Shown here: piece by piece, positions 26,725-38,902 of the stretch | How positions within the stretch are numbered: position 1 is the first letter of the stretch | Layout: every line of letters starts with the position of its first letter | NCBI GenBank assembly: GCA_963556255.1 | Contig: OY744605.1 | Coordinates: forward strand, 35,802,896-35,866,895 | DNA from: Allolobophora icterica | Taxonomy: Eukaryota > Annelida > Clitellata > Crassiclitellata > Lumbricidae | Direction: 5' to 3' | Length of the DNA stretch: 64,000 nt | Made by a program: the position numbers and the translations under genes | Notes under the pieces: generated by a model | Told to the model about the DNA's origin: nothing | Seen by the model: only the letters and a program-made list of their open reading frames with translations | The model's database searches: none

Positions 26725-27516
26725 TACCGATGTAATAAAATGACCTTGACCGTGACCTATGAAGATGAAGGAGATCCCTAATCGCGAAATCAGTATCAGA
26801 AATGAATTCCACATACCGAAATTAGTTGAATTAGAGATATTACACATGTTTCTGATGCTAAATTTGGCTAAGATTTGTATAATCGAAATCGTCGATGTAA
26901 TAAAATGACCTTGACCGTGACCTTTGAAGGTGAAGATGATCCCTAATCGCGAAATCAATATCAGAAATGAATTCCACATACCAAAATTAGTTGAATTAGA
27001 GATATTACACCTGTTTCCGATGCTAAATTCGGCTAAGTTATGTATAATCGAAATCGTCGATGTAACAAAATGACCTTGACCGTGACCTTTTAAGGTGAAG
27101 ATGACCCCTAATCGCGAAAACAGTATCAAAAATGAATTCCACATACCGAAATTAGTTGAATTAGAGATATTACACATGTTTCTGATGCTAAATTCAGCTA
27201 AATTATGTATAGAAATCGTCGATGTAACAAAATGACCTTGACCGTGACCTTTCAAGGTTAAGATGACCTCGAATGGCGAAAATAATATCAGAAATGAATT
27301 CTACATACAGAAATTAGTTAGATTAGAGGTATTACACTTGCATATACTCTAAAAAACAAAAAAGATGATTTTTCCAATATGGCCGACGGCGGCCATTTTG
27401 GATTTGGCCATAGCGTGAGTTACGCCATTGTGGTAGAAAAGCACCTCGGTGATTTTTCATGTCTAGGGGCCCACTGACTAAGTGGCAGTGAAAATTTCTC
27501 TCAACACCATTTTGCA
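26725..27516 (-). repeat. Right arm: inverted counterpart with four tandem units
   Basis: Inverse complement of the left arm but with two fewer units, so the arms have expanded or contracted independently since insertion. Confidence 0.9.
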
Positions 27517-27634
27517 ACGCAGACCAGGTCCTGTATTATATCACCATTAAAACCAACGAGAGCCGACGGCCTTCTATAACCGAACCGAATTCTACTGTCT
27601 TATGAATGCCGATCCACGCCCTTTATATAGGCTG

Positions 27635-27775
27635 CCCATGTACCCCCAGTACCCCTGCGGTACCCCAGTACCTCGGCGGTACCCCCGTACCTCAGCGGTA
27701 CCCCCGTACCTCTGCGGTACCCAGTACATGTCCAGCACCCCGGTACCTATGCGGTACCCCAGTACATGTCCAGTA
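27635..27775. repeat. Short tandem array of GGTACC-containing units
   Basis: About seven units of roughly 18-25 bases built on GCGGTACCCC and AGTACC. GC-rich against AT-rich flanks; it gives proline-rich shadow frames. Confidence 0.8.
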
Positions 27776-28003
27776 CGGCTGCGCCGCGCGCGCTTACGCG
27801 TCGGGCTATAAGCCAAATATATTTATGCACAATTGATTAATATATATATACGGATATATACATGTGCAGTTCATCCAGTTCACATGCCGCTTGTAAGTTC
27901 AACCAGTGCACTAGCGAAAAGGGGAAAATCCCAACTGATTGTACTAGCGAACAGGGGAAAGTCCCAACTGATTTTCGCTACAATATGCTGGCTTTTATGA
28001 GTA

Positions 28004-28330
28004 ATGGTGCTACTCCCAAATATCTCAGGAGCCTCATCTGCCCCCTCTCTTTCTGTAGCTTCCAACCGACCTCTCCGCTCTCGCGACCAAAATGTTCTCT
28101 TTGTTCTGCATGCCAAGACCACTATGGCTCAAACTAGATCTTTTGCCAACATAGGGTCCTCCCTGTGGAATGCTCTTCCTTCCCCTCTACGTGCAGCCAT
28201 ACTTTCTGGATATCTTCCTATATCCCTCTCCGTTCTGAAAACATTTTTCTTTTCTCTGGGCCTTCGCAATAGGAGCGCTACTGTATGGCCGCGGCTGTGA
28301 GCGGCGCTGTACAAAATCTCCAAATACGAT
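28004..28330 (+). pseudogene. LINE ORF2 C-terminal fragment
   Basis: The frame 28004-28300 reads RPLRSRDQNVLFV, then FANIGSSLWNALPSPLRAAI and SVLKTFFFSLGLR, the usual end of an L2/CR1-type LINE polyprotein after the reverse transcriptase. 5'-truncated; the frame is open to its stop. Confidence 0.7.
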
Positions 28331-28588
28331 AATTATAATAAATGATGTGTTAAGGATAACTCGCACTGGGAGCGCTTCTAAATGGCTTTCCCGCTAGAAG
28401 CGCTTTATAATGTCGGAATACAGTACACTACGAATACAAACTGAATATGTATTATTGGATGAGATTTACTGTAAAACTGTTTGTGATGTCTGTTACAAGT
28501 GTTGCTTCCATTGTGTTAGATATCTGTTTTTAATATTTGAAAAGGGTAGAAAACTATGGGGTGATCTTTTTACCGAGCACCTTGATGA

Positions 28589-28859
28589 CATAGGCGTAGC
28601 TACATTGAGGCAAGAGGAGGCATTTGCCTCCTCTTGGTTTTATAGATTATCCCTGGGTTATAGCCCTGCATCCTCAAGTACACCCCATTAGAGGCGGATG
28701 TTGCCTCCTCTTGAACAGAAGAAATCAAATTTTGTGCTGAAGAAATTCCCAAAAAAGGTCATCAAATGTTTTGGTGGAGAAATTTCCAAAATAAGGTCAT
28801 CAAATTTTTTTACAAGCAGTAGTTGCCTCCTCTTGAATTGAAGTCTGGCTACGCTCCTG
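28589..28859. mobile_element. hAT-like MITE, AAGAGGAGGCAA family, copy 2
   Basis: CATAGGCGTAGC at the left and GGCTACGCTCCTG at the right, with the 8-bp duplication CTTGATGA on both sides (28581-28588 and 28860-28867). Same family as 21033-21213. Confidence 0.88.
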
Positions 28860-29089
28860 CTTGATGATGCGCTGGATGGCTTCAATTCTTCTATCAGTAG
28901 TGACAAAGATATGTCGCAAGCAGACATAATGGCAAGTTGGAAAGCAGAATATATGCTGTTTACTTTTCAAAAGGAAGAACCGAGGAACAAATTGAGGTCA
29001 TAAATAAAAAAAACAATACTTTCTGTTGTTCTATTTGAGCAATTCAGTTATAAATATATTTTTAATTAGTGTCATTATTTTTAACTAGA

Positions 29090-29737
29090 ATATATATTTG
29101 CCCGTCATATGACGGGTTGAAAAAGAAAAAGAATGGATTGATAGAGAGAAACGAATGTGTTTATTGAAATGCTTGATCATAAGTCACATTGCGAGTAAAA
29201 ATTCGAGCGGTTTTTGGCTCTGTCGGGCCATCCATCTTTGCCATCGCTGACGATTTAAACGTAATCGTCGGTCTTAGTGCATAATGTATAATTACATATT
29301 CTATTTATAATACCGGTATATATGTATTGCAGTGAAGGTTTAAATTAGACCTAAAAACGTAGCATTGCGTATTCTTGCTTCGGAAGATTTCGGGTCATAG
29401 GCCTATCAGTCTCAGGAAATCACGTGTCAAATACCACCAAACTGCTCATAAAAAATATAATAAACAATCAATGAAAACATCCACGTTTTAGAATTTACTC
29501 TTAGTTGTGCTTAAGTAAAACCATCCAGTCTTTCTGTTAAAAATTAATCATATATAGGTCCAAAAATGCGAATCAGGTAAATATACTAGAAATGACAATT
29601 ATTTGTAAAATCCGAAACACATTGTGCAAGTCCTAAATATTGTTCAATCCTGATAATTTTTTGGCTACAACAGTTTTAGACCAAGTGGCACCAAATGGCG
29701 GGTTGGAGAAAGAAAAACGTCTAGAGATGTGACCACC

Positions 29738-29782
<45 letters not shown>

Positions 29783-30380
29783 GTTTCCTTATATGCAAAT
29801 TTGTCTGTCGGAGGACGCTACGTCACAAACGGCTTCTGTTCTATTGTGAAACAGAAGCCGTTTGTACTGCCGTCTTGACGACGGCGGTCTTGACGACGGC
29901 GGTCTTGACGACGGCGGTCTTGACGACACATATAGGCCTATAATATGACGTCATAATATGACGGGTTAATACTCTAACACTATATACTGCCGTCATAATT
30001 ATGACGGGAAAATACACTAGTGTATATAGTTTCCTTATGTGCAAATTTGTCCGTCGGAGGACGCTACGTCACAAACGGCTTCTGTTCTATTGTGAAACAT
30101 AAACCGGTGGTCTTGACGACGGCGGTCTTGACGACGGCGATAACCAACGATACATATAGGCCTATAATATGACGTCATAATATGACCGGCAAATACTCTA
30201 ACACTATATACTGCCGTCATAATTATGACGGGAAAATACACTAGTATATGTATATTTGCCCGTCATAATTATGACGGCAGTGTATATCGTTGGTTAAAGC
30301 GCTCTGATCGCCGTCGTCAAGACTGACGTCACAAACGGTATCTGCTTCACAATAGAACAATTTCTTGCACTCCTAGCCCA
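29090..30380. repeat. Repeat block with CGTCATAATTATGACG palindromes and a 15-bp tandem array
   Basis: Two direct copies of a block of about 220 bp (from about 29787 and about 30029), plus an inverted partial copy (30255-30360). The 16-bp palindrome CGTCATAATTATGACG occurs near 29992, 30218 and 30262. The unit GTCTTGACGACGGCG is repeated about four times at 29871-29930 and about twice at 30110-30140. A TA tract lies at 29742-29780. Probably a MITE family with internal amplification; no gene. Confidence 0.75.
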
Positions 30381-31215
30381 TCCGAGTAATGTGCAATGTT
30401 TCAATATAAGTGTGCTTCAGTTTGATGCCATTTTGAAGCAGACAGAGACAGACGGACAGACAAACAGACAGGACGGCGTGACTTTTAAACGAGTAGAGTT
30501 GTGGACCGGCTCTGAAAATACGAATGCGCCTAATGATCATCGTAGCACAGCTACTTGTTTGGTTTTCATATAATGAGGAAATTGTGGACGGATTTGCTCA
30601 TTCGAAAAGTTGAAGACAATATCAGACTCCAGAGTCTCCAGAGTCTCGAGATCCAGAGTCTGAAGTAACTGTAGTCAGAAACTACTCGCCATTCGTAAGA
30701 TAATCTGCACGGTGCAATGATTGATAATAAATACTATATTGGAAAAGACCTCAAAGAAACTATTTATATGTTATATGCAATGGCACGAGATATAGACGGC
30801 TGTTGGCGAGTTTGAAAGTTAAAGCACGAACAGATGTATTGAAACATTGACTATAACTGCTTGTTTAAGTATATCTGAGAGTTTCTAGGGACTTCCTGAT
30901 TTCTAATTGGTTAAATTAATTAGAATAGTAAAAGTAATGCTTGCAATTTAATGTGACATCTTCAGTGTGGCCAGAACGCACATAGGCCCCTAGTACAGTG
31001 TGTGGTGCACATTAGTGTATGCTTTAATCATACGTTAATTTGAAAATCAAGAAAAAAATAAGTAATTTCCAAGAAACCAAAGATGACGTTACATTTGTTT
31101 CAAAATAATATGTGACGTAATAGTTAAAAATCGATTGTCTTCGTTGCCATGACAGTACAAGGGCGCTTGGAAGTTGGAATGTACAGTCTCTGGGATATAA
31201 TTATAAGTTCATGGA
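30381..31215. other. Non-coding stretch
   Basis: No supported gene or element boundary. Confidence 0.4.
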
Positions 31216-31379
31216 GGTGTCATCAGGCCCGTAGCCAGTATGAGGCACGACGAGGCGAGTGCCTCGATCGTCTTAATTCTCAAGGCGAGGCAAGACGAGG
31301 CAACCTCTCACTCTCTGCCTCGTCTTACTTCGACATAATAATTAAGATAATTAAAGAATAACTGAGTATTTCAATCTCT

Positions 31380-33291
31380 TCTATAGACACACAGACCCAA
31401 TTTCCTCCTCCAGCACTGATTCACCCCCTTCTATCAACTCTGCTCTTAACTCTCAGTCATCGGTCCAAATTCTCTCTCCCGCCTCCGAAGCAGAAGTGTC
31501 AAACCTCCTAAACTCTCTACCCAACAAGCAATACGTACTTGATCCTATCCCCAGCTCTCTTCTAAAAGACTGTGCCTCTGTCCTGGTTGCTTTAATCACC
31601 AAAATTATCAACCTCTCACTCTCTACCGGCAACTTCCCAGTGGCCTTTAAGCACTCTCTAGTCACTCCCCTTCTCAAAAAAGCAAATCTTGACAAGGAAA
31701 ACCTATCTAACAAACGTCCCATCTCCAATCTTTCCTTTCTATCTAAATTAACTGAACGAATTGTCCTTGCTCGGTTAAACGACTACCTCTCTTCTAATTC
31801 ACTTCTTAACCCCCACCAATCTAGCTTCACTAAACACCACTCCACAGAAACTTTACTTGCCTCTCTTTACAATAAACTGGTCTCTGCCTCAGCCACCAAC
31901 AAGTCTCCTGCCTCTGTCTCCCCGACATCTCTACATCATTCGACACCATCGATCACAGCCTCCTTCAACGACTATCTTCCTGGTTTGGCGTCTCTGGCTC
32001 TGCTCTACTCTGGTTCCAGTCCTACTAATTGTCTTTCCGAACCTTCGCTGTTAAAGCCTCCACCCGCTACTTGCAACCCCTCCCTCTCTCCTGTAGTCTC
32101 CCTCAAGGCTCCGTCCTGTGTCCACTCCTCTTCATCCTGTATACCACACCTTTAAGTCATCTCATAAAATCCTCCTCTGTCGACCACCGTCTCTACGCAC
32201 ACGACGCCCCACTCTATATGTCCTTCTCCCCAAGCTCTTTTTCCATCTCCATCACACAATTACTCAACGCGGTTATCCTAATCTCACAGTGGCTGTCGTC
32301 CAATCTCCTCTGCCTCAACCCTTCCAAAATGGAATTCATCATCAAATCAATAAAATCTCTGACCCTTCCATGGTCCATACACCTATCAACTCTGACTCCC
32401 CGACAGCAATCTTGGTATTACGTTTGATCCACACCTCTCTTTCTCTAACCACATCTTCAACCTCTTGCGCGCCTACTTCATGCACATTCTTGACTTCCGA
32501 CGCATCCGGCCTATGCTCGACCTTAAAACTGCCTCCACCATTGCAACCTCCACTGTTCATTCAAAGCTTGATTACTGCAATTTCCTCTTCCTCAACCTTG
32601 AATCGACCCAAATCAGGCGTCTTCAACTGATCCAAAACTCACTAGCCAGGGCTGTCACTGAAACGCCCAAACATCGTCATATCACTCCTATGTACTCAAA
32701 TCACTCTATTTGCTAAAAATTTCAGAGCGAATTCGCCTTAAAGTCCAATCACTAATCTACAACTCCCTACAATATTCACAGTCTAAATACCTCCGTGATC
32801 TCTTGACCATTCAGGCAACCCGCTCCACCCGGTCATCCTCCTATCTTATAGTTTTCTCGACTTCCGGTCACTACTCAACTCAAGTTCTCCAACTGAGCCA
32901 TATCCTAGGCTACACAGCACCACGCCTCTGGAAAGATCTCCCTTCTGAATTCCGCAGATTCTCAGTTCTCCATCATCAAAACCCGTCCTCCATTATCCTC
33001 ATGTTCCTTTATTACACCCATGCGTTCCACTCTAAATTGAAGTCTCACCAATTCAAGTACTCCTACTCTGACTCCTCTGATCTCCTCCGCCTCCATTTCT
33101 CGCGCGGAACGAAACCCGCCTTAACAGCTGCTCTACCTCTTCCCTTAATCTGGCCCTCTAGAAACCGGACTCGGACCTCTTTTGGACTACTCTCTGGAAC
33201 CCCCTTTGATTTGATGAATAGGCTGGTGCTCTGCGCTTGGCCTTCGAGTGTCGCTTTAAAAGTTTGGAGATTACGGTTACAATTACCTTAA
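31380..33291 (+). pseudogene. LINE reverse transcriptase (L2/CR1-like), multiply broken
   Basis: Plus-strand frames in order: 31496-32155 (DPIPSSLLK, then SLVTPLLKKANLDKENLSNKRPISNLS, RT motifs 1-2 and following), about 31950-32427 (PQGSVL, then YAHDAPLYMSF), 32465-32716 (LDYCNFLFLNLES) and 32710-33291 (C-terminal domain). The catalytic box is YAHDA where active enzymes have YADD or FADD, so one catalytic Asp is lost. At least three frameshifts separate the pieces. Confidence 0.85.
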
Positions 33292-34016
33292 TTGTCTAGC
33301 TTCTACTCCAAGCTTCTACTTCAAGCGTCTGGCCTAAATAACATGAGTTATCCTTGCTGACCTTTATGTGTACGAAGGCACTCTAGGCAACTATGGACCC
33401 GTCTATACAATTTTCAAATCGTCATTTTGCTTTCTTTCGTAAGTTCCAGTAATCGTAAATAATTGTAATAGTAACCGAATACTTATATAGCGCCAATCAG
33501 ATCAGCGGCTCTTGAAAAATTAGATATCCGTTTTTCATCATAATTATTGCGAATTAAGTTTAAGAAATAACTTCAAATACACTTGGATTAGAAGACTTAG
33601 TCGGCTACAGAACAAGATCATGATAAGTCGACAACCTGTAAAACGACTACTTTCCTGTTTTTTGTTGTCGAATATTAAGAACTAACTTTTCATTTTGTTA
33701 CATTACATCCTCTTGTGTAACACAACTTGTATAGTGTTTGTTATGTAGTAAACTGAAATGTGTTAATAAATCTGATAGATGTTAGAACAAATTTAACAAC
33801 ACAATCAGAGTCCTGTAAAAAATCCACAAAAATGTAATGTTTACTTCAAAAATTTGCTTCTGCTTCAGGTATGATCATAATTTCAGACAGACTTCTACAC
33901 AGCATTCCAAAACATATTTAGGCACCACAAAATTCTGCTTTTATTGGCTTTGAGATGCTCTAAAACTCAAGTATGGGCATCTACAATAAAAAATTCCCCC
34001 TCACAGTTCCCGCTTA
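33292..34016. other. Interior of the hAT element, no gene seen
   Basis: AT-rich sequence between the LINE remnant and the G-rich part; nothing recognised. Confidence 0.4.
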
Positions 34017-34309
34017 AAGGGAAGGGGGCGGGCAGGGGTGGGGTGGGAAGGGTTTTGGAAGGCGAAGGCAGGGAAAAGGGTTGGGGCGGGGCTGAACGGA
34101 AAGGCAGGGGATGGAAAGGTGAGGGGAATGGGCAAAAATGGAGGGGAGGTAAGGATAGGGAAGCGGTGAGGACGGAAGGGCAGGGTACGGGACTGCGATG
34201 GGAGGCGGTTTGCCTCGTCTTGATTTTGCCTCTGGCTACGGGCCTGGGTGTCATGATCAGTAATCTGGACCTGTTAGCACCGCATTCGACACTGTAGAGT
34301 GTAGACATG

Positions 34310-34803
34310 GGCGGCGATCATGGGGGGACAAGTCCCCCACCTTTAAGAGTGGGGGGACACACCATAAATTTGTCCCCCCACTTTTTGAAGAAACCCCAAA
34401 AAGGCGAAGAAATGTCATTGCACGTGAGGGTTTTCACTGCCTTTTTTGACCAGATGAGGTAAAAACTCTATTTTTGAGCAGAAGTCCCCCCAAAAATTCT
34501 AAGAAAGAAGAAGAAATTGGTAAAAAAAGTGTAGACGAAGTTCTTAAAAAAGGCAATGACATTACGACATTATTATTGGGAGACCCGAAGAAAGTAGTAA
34601 AAAGAAGTGAATGACTAAGATAAAAAAATAATAAAAAAGTCATCAACTTTTTTGGAGATTAATTTTTTTTTAATTTATAGCAGATTAATTCCAAAAGTCA
34701 AAATTTTTTTTGTTTGGGACATGAATTCCTTAAAAAAGGTCATCGACCAGACCATGGCCGACTTTGTCCCCCCACCTCTCAGACAAGATCGCCGCCACTG
34801 GCT
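34310..34803. mobile_element. MITE of the GGCGGCGATC family, copy 1
   Basis: Starts CATGGGCGGCGATCATGGGG and ends in GATCGCCGCCACTG, with GTCCCCCCAC blocks inside. hAT-like by its ends; no clear 8-bp duplication. Confidence 0.6.
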
Positions 34804-34896
34804 GCACTGTAGACCATGACATCCTACTAAAGCGGTTGCATATTACGTTTAGGTTGGCTGGAAATTTTCTCGAGTAGATTAGCTCTTTCCTCTCCG

Positions 34897-35978
34897 GGCA
34901 TGGGCGGCGATCATGGGGGGTCAGTCCGAGGAGGACAAGACCCCACCTTTAACAGTGGGGGGACACACCATGCATCGGACCCCCACAATTTGAAGAAACA
35001 CCAAAAAAGGTCATAAATTGTTTTACCTCTTTTTTTGACCAGATCAATTCAAAACTCTCTTTTGACCAGATCAGTTCAAAAATGTCCCCTCACCTGTCAA
35101 ACAAGATCGACGCCACTGCCCAGCTCTATGCAGGTGATACGCAGGCATACATGCATTGCCCGCCACACGGTGCTGCTTCTGCTGCAGCCACTAGCGGCGA
35201 TCTTGTTTGACAGGTGGGGGACATTTTTGAAGTGATCTAGTCAGAAGAGTTTTGAACTGGTCTGCTCAAAAAGATGTCAAAATTTTTTTTTCGCGCGAAA
35301 ACATTTTATGACCTTTTCATGGCGTTTCTTCAAAATTTGGGGTCGGGTACATGGTGTGCCCCCCACTCTCAAAGGTGGCGGTCTTGTGCAGTGATGGGCA
35401 CTAAACTATTTTTTTTTAGTTAAACTAAAACTATTTTCCAACTAAAAAAAGTAGTTAAACTAAAGTTGGCAACTGATTTTGGAAATTAGTTAACTAAACT
35501 AAAAAAAAGTAGTTAAACTTTTTCCAACTATTTTCCAACTATTTACGACAAAGATTTTCGCAATAAAAGACGTTAAGTGAACTGTAATAATGCAAAGTGT
35601 CAATGACAATTTCACCTTCAAACTATGCAATGTGTACTGTTCTGGCATACAGTTACATGTGCACTGTAAGTAGTGTATGAATTTGAAAACACAGGCTGTA
35701 AATGCTAAAACCATGCAGTGTTAAAATGTTTTTTGCTGACAGTGTTCAATGTTCACTGTGGAAAAATAGTTGCATATTGCTGATTTTTTTAGTTAAACTT
35801 TTTAGTTAGCAACTAATTTTTTTTAGTTAAACTATGGTTTTAACTAAACTATTTTTTTTGTTAAACTTCTTCCTTAACTAAAATTTTTTAGTTAAACTAA
35901 TAGTTAGCAACTTTTTAGTTAACTATTGCCCATCACTGGTCTTGTGCCCCTCGATCCCTCCTAGATCGGCGCCCATGG
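34897..35978. mobile_element. Two further GGCGGCGATC-family MITEs, one split by another hAT MITE
   Basis: One copy runs about 34897-35118 (ends GATCGACGCCACTG). A second runs about 35180-35978 (ends GATCGGCGCCCATG) and is interrupted by 35389-35938. Confidence 0.55.
35389..35938. mobile_element. hAT-type MITE with 8-bp duplication GTCTTGTG
   Basis: CAGTGATGGGCACTAAACTA at the left and TATTGCCCATCACTG at the right, with GTCTTGTG on both sides. The subterminal DNA is filled with TTAGTTAAACT words in both orientations. A decayed fragment of the same family lies at about 21860-21990. Confidence 0.9.
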
Positions 35979-36077
35979 CTGTAGCGCGCGGCTATGGGCC
36001 ATACACAGTCCGAGTTGAAGTGGATGGCGTCAAACCGCCTCCGCTTAAACTCCTCTAAGACCAAATTTATGTGGTTG

Positions 36078-36802
36078 GCATAGGCGTAGACTCTGGGGGG
36101 TCAGCCGGGGCACGTGCCCCCCAATAATTGAGGAGCCGGGGCAATGCCCCCAAAAATCGAGAGGAGAATTTCTTCAAATATGAAAATATTATGTTTCAAT
36201 ACAGACGAATTTCTTCAGAAACAGAAAAACAGAGACACAGAACTGAAATACTATCAGAAATCCATGATGGAAACAAAGATTTATTTTTACCTTCAATATC
36301 TTCAATGTGAAACAAATTTACATGTAAACAAAACACCCATTTCATACGCATTAACGTAACACCGGAAGCCTTTGCTGACTGTCCAAACCAGAGGTGAAAA
36401 AAGCTTTTTCGGATTTTGCTTTAAACAGCAACAAAAAAACCCACAAAATTTGTTTTTGTTTAAAAAAGTAAATTTCTTATTTTTGTAGAAGTTATTTTAA
36501 TAGCACTGATTAAACGATTTTAAATTTTAGGAAATCGCAACTGAATTTACTGAGTTGGAGCTCTTGTTCATGCCATTTTTCATGATTTTTATAGGCCTAA
36601 TCCAAAATCAGTAAAACTTAAAAACAACCAAAAGAACAAAAACCATAAAACCGAAAAAAGACAACAACAAACAACGTTTCATCTTGAAAATTTTTTTTTT
36701 GGCACCTCTGGTCCAGACCCCATGCCCCACCAATATTTTGCCCCACCAATATTTTGCCCCACCAATATTTTGCCCACCAATAATTTTGACAAGTTTACGC
36801 CC
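36078..36802. mobile_element. GGCGTAGACTCTGGGG element family, longest copy
   Basis: Left end CATAGGCGTAGACTCTGGGG and right end TTGACAAGTTTACGCCCGTG are imperfect inverses. The right side has tandem TTTTGCCCCACCAATA units. Fragments of the family lie at 21214-21480 and 58797-58940. hAT-like by its ends. Confidence 0.65.
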
Positions 36803-37119
36803 GTGGTGGTTGGGTATACTCTTCAGCAATAAGCCAGTTCAGCATTAGCAATGCGCATGCGCAGCCATTTTGCTTTCACTTCCGGCCGTTCATCAACAAA
36901 CTGAAGCGTGCCGTTGCCGATATTGCTATGATCTACAGTTTGACACAGATATTTAAAAATATTTGACTGATTAGTCGATCATAGTGTAACAATAATATAT
37001 ATTTATAAATATATTTCTTTAAATCGTCCACCTTCCATCGATTGAAGTCATTCAACGATTCTAAGCGATCCGCCATGTTTTCCTTTGTTGATGAACGTCG
37101 TTCCCGTCATGCCTTGCGC

Positions 37120-38650
37120 GAAAAATAAAGGTGAACTGGCTTAATAAGCTTAACCCTTCCTCTCTCTTCGCAGTTTCCTGCCTTTACTTTTTCTTCCTCG
37201 GTCCGCGACCTTGGCATTCTATTGGACAGGAACTAACCTTTGCGCCACACATTCATCGCCTTAGCCGCGACTGCCTTTACCAGCTTCGTTTTGTCGCTGG
37301 AGCTGCAACTATTCTTGTGCATTCTTTTGTCACATCCCGTCTGGACTATTGCCTGCAGCCTGTCCCTTTACTCTTGCTTCCCATCACTCCATCAGCACGC
37401 CTAAACTGCCTTGACCGCATCTTGCGCTCCGCTGCCCGCCTTATTGGCCAAATACCCCACTTTGGCCATATTTAAAATTCCTGCATTGGCTCCCCGTCCG
37501 ACAGCGTATATATAGAGTACAGGATCGCCTCCCTGTGTAGGCAGTGTCAACTGGGTCTCGCACCATCTTACTTGCTGGACCTCTTCCGGCCTGTCCGCTC
37601 CTCTCGGACTGCTCGCGTCCTCTGCTCGGCGGGGAGGGGGTGCTCTCGGTCCCGTTTGCCCGTACCGCAATTAGGTAAACCCGCGCCTTCTCGGTGGTTG
37701 GCCCGACCATCAGTATTGTTGTCCTCGAGACCAAGGTCTTGATCTCGAGTGCACTCTAGTTCGTTTTTTAAAGTCTTGGTCTTGAGACCAAAAGTCTTGG
37801 TCTTGAGGTTCAAAGTCTTGGTCTTGAGGTTCAAAGTCTTGGTCTTGAGGTTCAAAGTCTTGGTCTTGGAAGACCAGGACCAAGACTTTTATCAATATGA
37901 AGTCATTTAACAAAAAGCAAGATTTAAAAAATGTATCTAATAATTACTAATACAATTGCTTTAATATTCACATGGTGCGAATGAGGCTTTACTGTTGTTT
38001 TGGACAATTATTTTGACTTGCGGTTATTTACCATGGAACGATTTCAAAACAGACTCACGATTTCTACATTTATCCGGTGCTTGAAAAGCGGTTGTGTGCC
38101 AGCAATTTCAGCACCAGTCCTGTAGAACGTATGCCTATTTGTTCACAAGGCAGAATTTTTATGAGGCCCCACGGGTCACATCTTGGTCAGAAAATTCTGA
38201 GCGAATTTGTTTTTAGAAAATGCAATAGGGATTTGGAATAACATTTCGCATGAAGGACTTTTGTAAATACGAATTCGGTATTCTCTGCAGTCTGCATTTA
38301 AGAGTTGTTTTGCTTGAGTAAAATAAGAGACTCGTGTTTTCATCAAAATAGCGAGTAGTCCGACTTGACAATTTTTTTAGTAAAGAATAGAAGTCAGTGA
38401 CTGTGATTTTTTGGGTCTTGGTCTCGGTCTTGAGGTTCAAAGTCTTGGTCTTGAGGTTTAAGGTCTTGACAAGACTGCTGACCATATGGAATGGCCTCCT
38501 GAGTTGCGCTTACTTCTTAGCTCTTCCTCTGACACTTTCTATGACCAATGAAAACTGTTCTTTTTGGCCGTGCTGGAGTCGCGAGCACCTCTGAGTAGTT
38601 CTCTTGAAGATGCGTTATATAAATCTATGAATGAATGAATGAGTGAATCA
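37120..38650 (+). mobile_element. LINE 3' end, split by a hAT-type insertion
   Basis: Frame 37131-37475 reads GQELTFAPHIHRLSRDC, then LVHSFVTSRLDYC and LDRILRSAARLIGQIPHFGH, the post-catalytic part of a LINE reverse transcriptase. It continues in broken frames (LHWLPVRQ, then LGLAPSYLLDLFRPVRS) to 37702 and resumes after the insertion at about 38486 (LKTVLFGRAGVASTSE), ending in an ATGAATGA tail. Same family as 16165-16640. Confidence 0.8.
37711..38477. mobile_element. Non-autonomous hAT-like element, relative of 6891-7772
   Basis: CAGTATTGTTGTC at the left and GACAAGACTG at the right, with flanks CCGACCAT and CTGACCAT (7 of 8 bases). It carries the same AAGTCTTGGTCTTGAGGTTC units. The interior matches that of 6891-7772 in places (for example TTCTGACCAAGA... 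inverse at about 38190). Confidence 0.75.
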
Positions 38651-38902
38651 ACACATGCTCCTTACAGAACTGTCATCTGAATGCTGGCAGTGGCTCTAGA
38701 GAAGAAACTGGATGGTGCTGGAGGAGAATCATGCAAAATTTATACCCGTCTAAAATAATCTTCACCCATCCAAAGGACGGGTAGATGGCTGGCTGGCTAA
38801 GGACCTGCTTTCAACTGACTATCTCACAATAAGCCCTATCGATATGTCGAGTGCGCATGTGCAGTCACCCGACCCACTTAATTGTCCAAGAGGTCATTAC
38901 TA

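Larger units (their letters stand above)
24305..27516 (-). mobile_element. DNA element with long inverted arms made of about 165-bp tandem units
   Basis: The outer ends TGCAAAATGGTGTTGAG (24305) and its inverse (to 27516) are followed inward by about 185 bp of matching inverted sequence and then by tandem units: six on the left (AGGTCA words at 24571, 24733, 24898, 25063, 25229 and 25394, spacing 162-166) and four on the right (near 26741, 26905, 27071 and 27233). Weak similarity may extend the TIRs further outward (ACCTGG-type words), so the true ends and target duplication are unsettled. Between the arms lies a minus-strand decayed gene (26607-25693). Confidence 0.78.
31224..34246. mobile_element. 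hAT-type element with 8-bp duplication GGTGTCAT, carrying a nested LINE
   Basis: CAGGCCCGTAGCCAG at the left and CTGGCTACGGGCCTG at the right are exact inverses, with GGTGTCAT on both sides (31216-31223 and 34247-34254). The subterminal parts carry inverted GAGGCA/TGCCTC blocks. No hAT transposase is visible; most of the inside is a LINE fragment. The right third (34017-34200) is G-rich on the plus strand. Confidence 0.88.

Noticed and set aside
33944..34308. Gly/Arg-rich and Pro/Ser-rich frames
   Set aside because: Shadow frames of a G-rich strand inside the hAT element; no family features.
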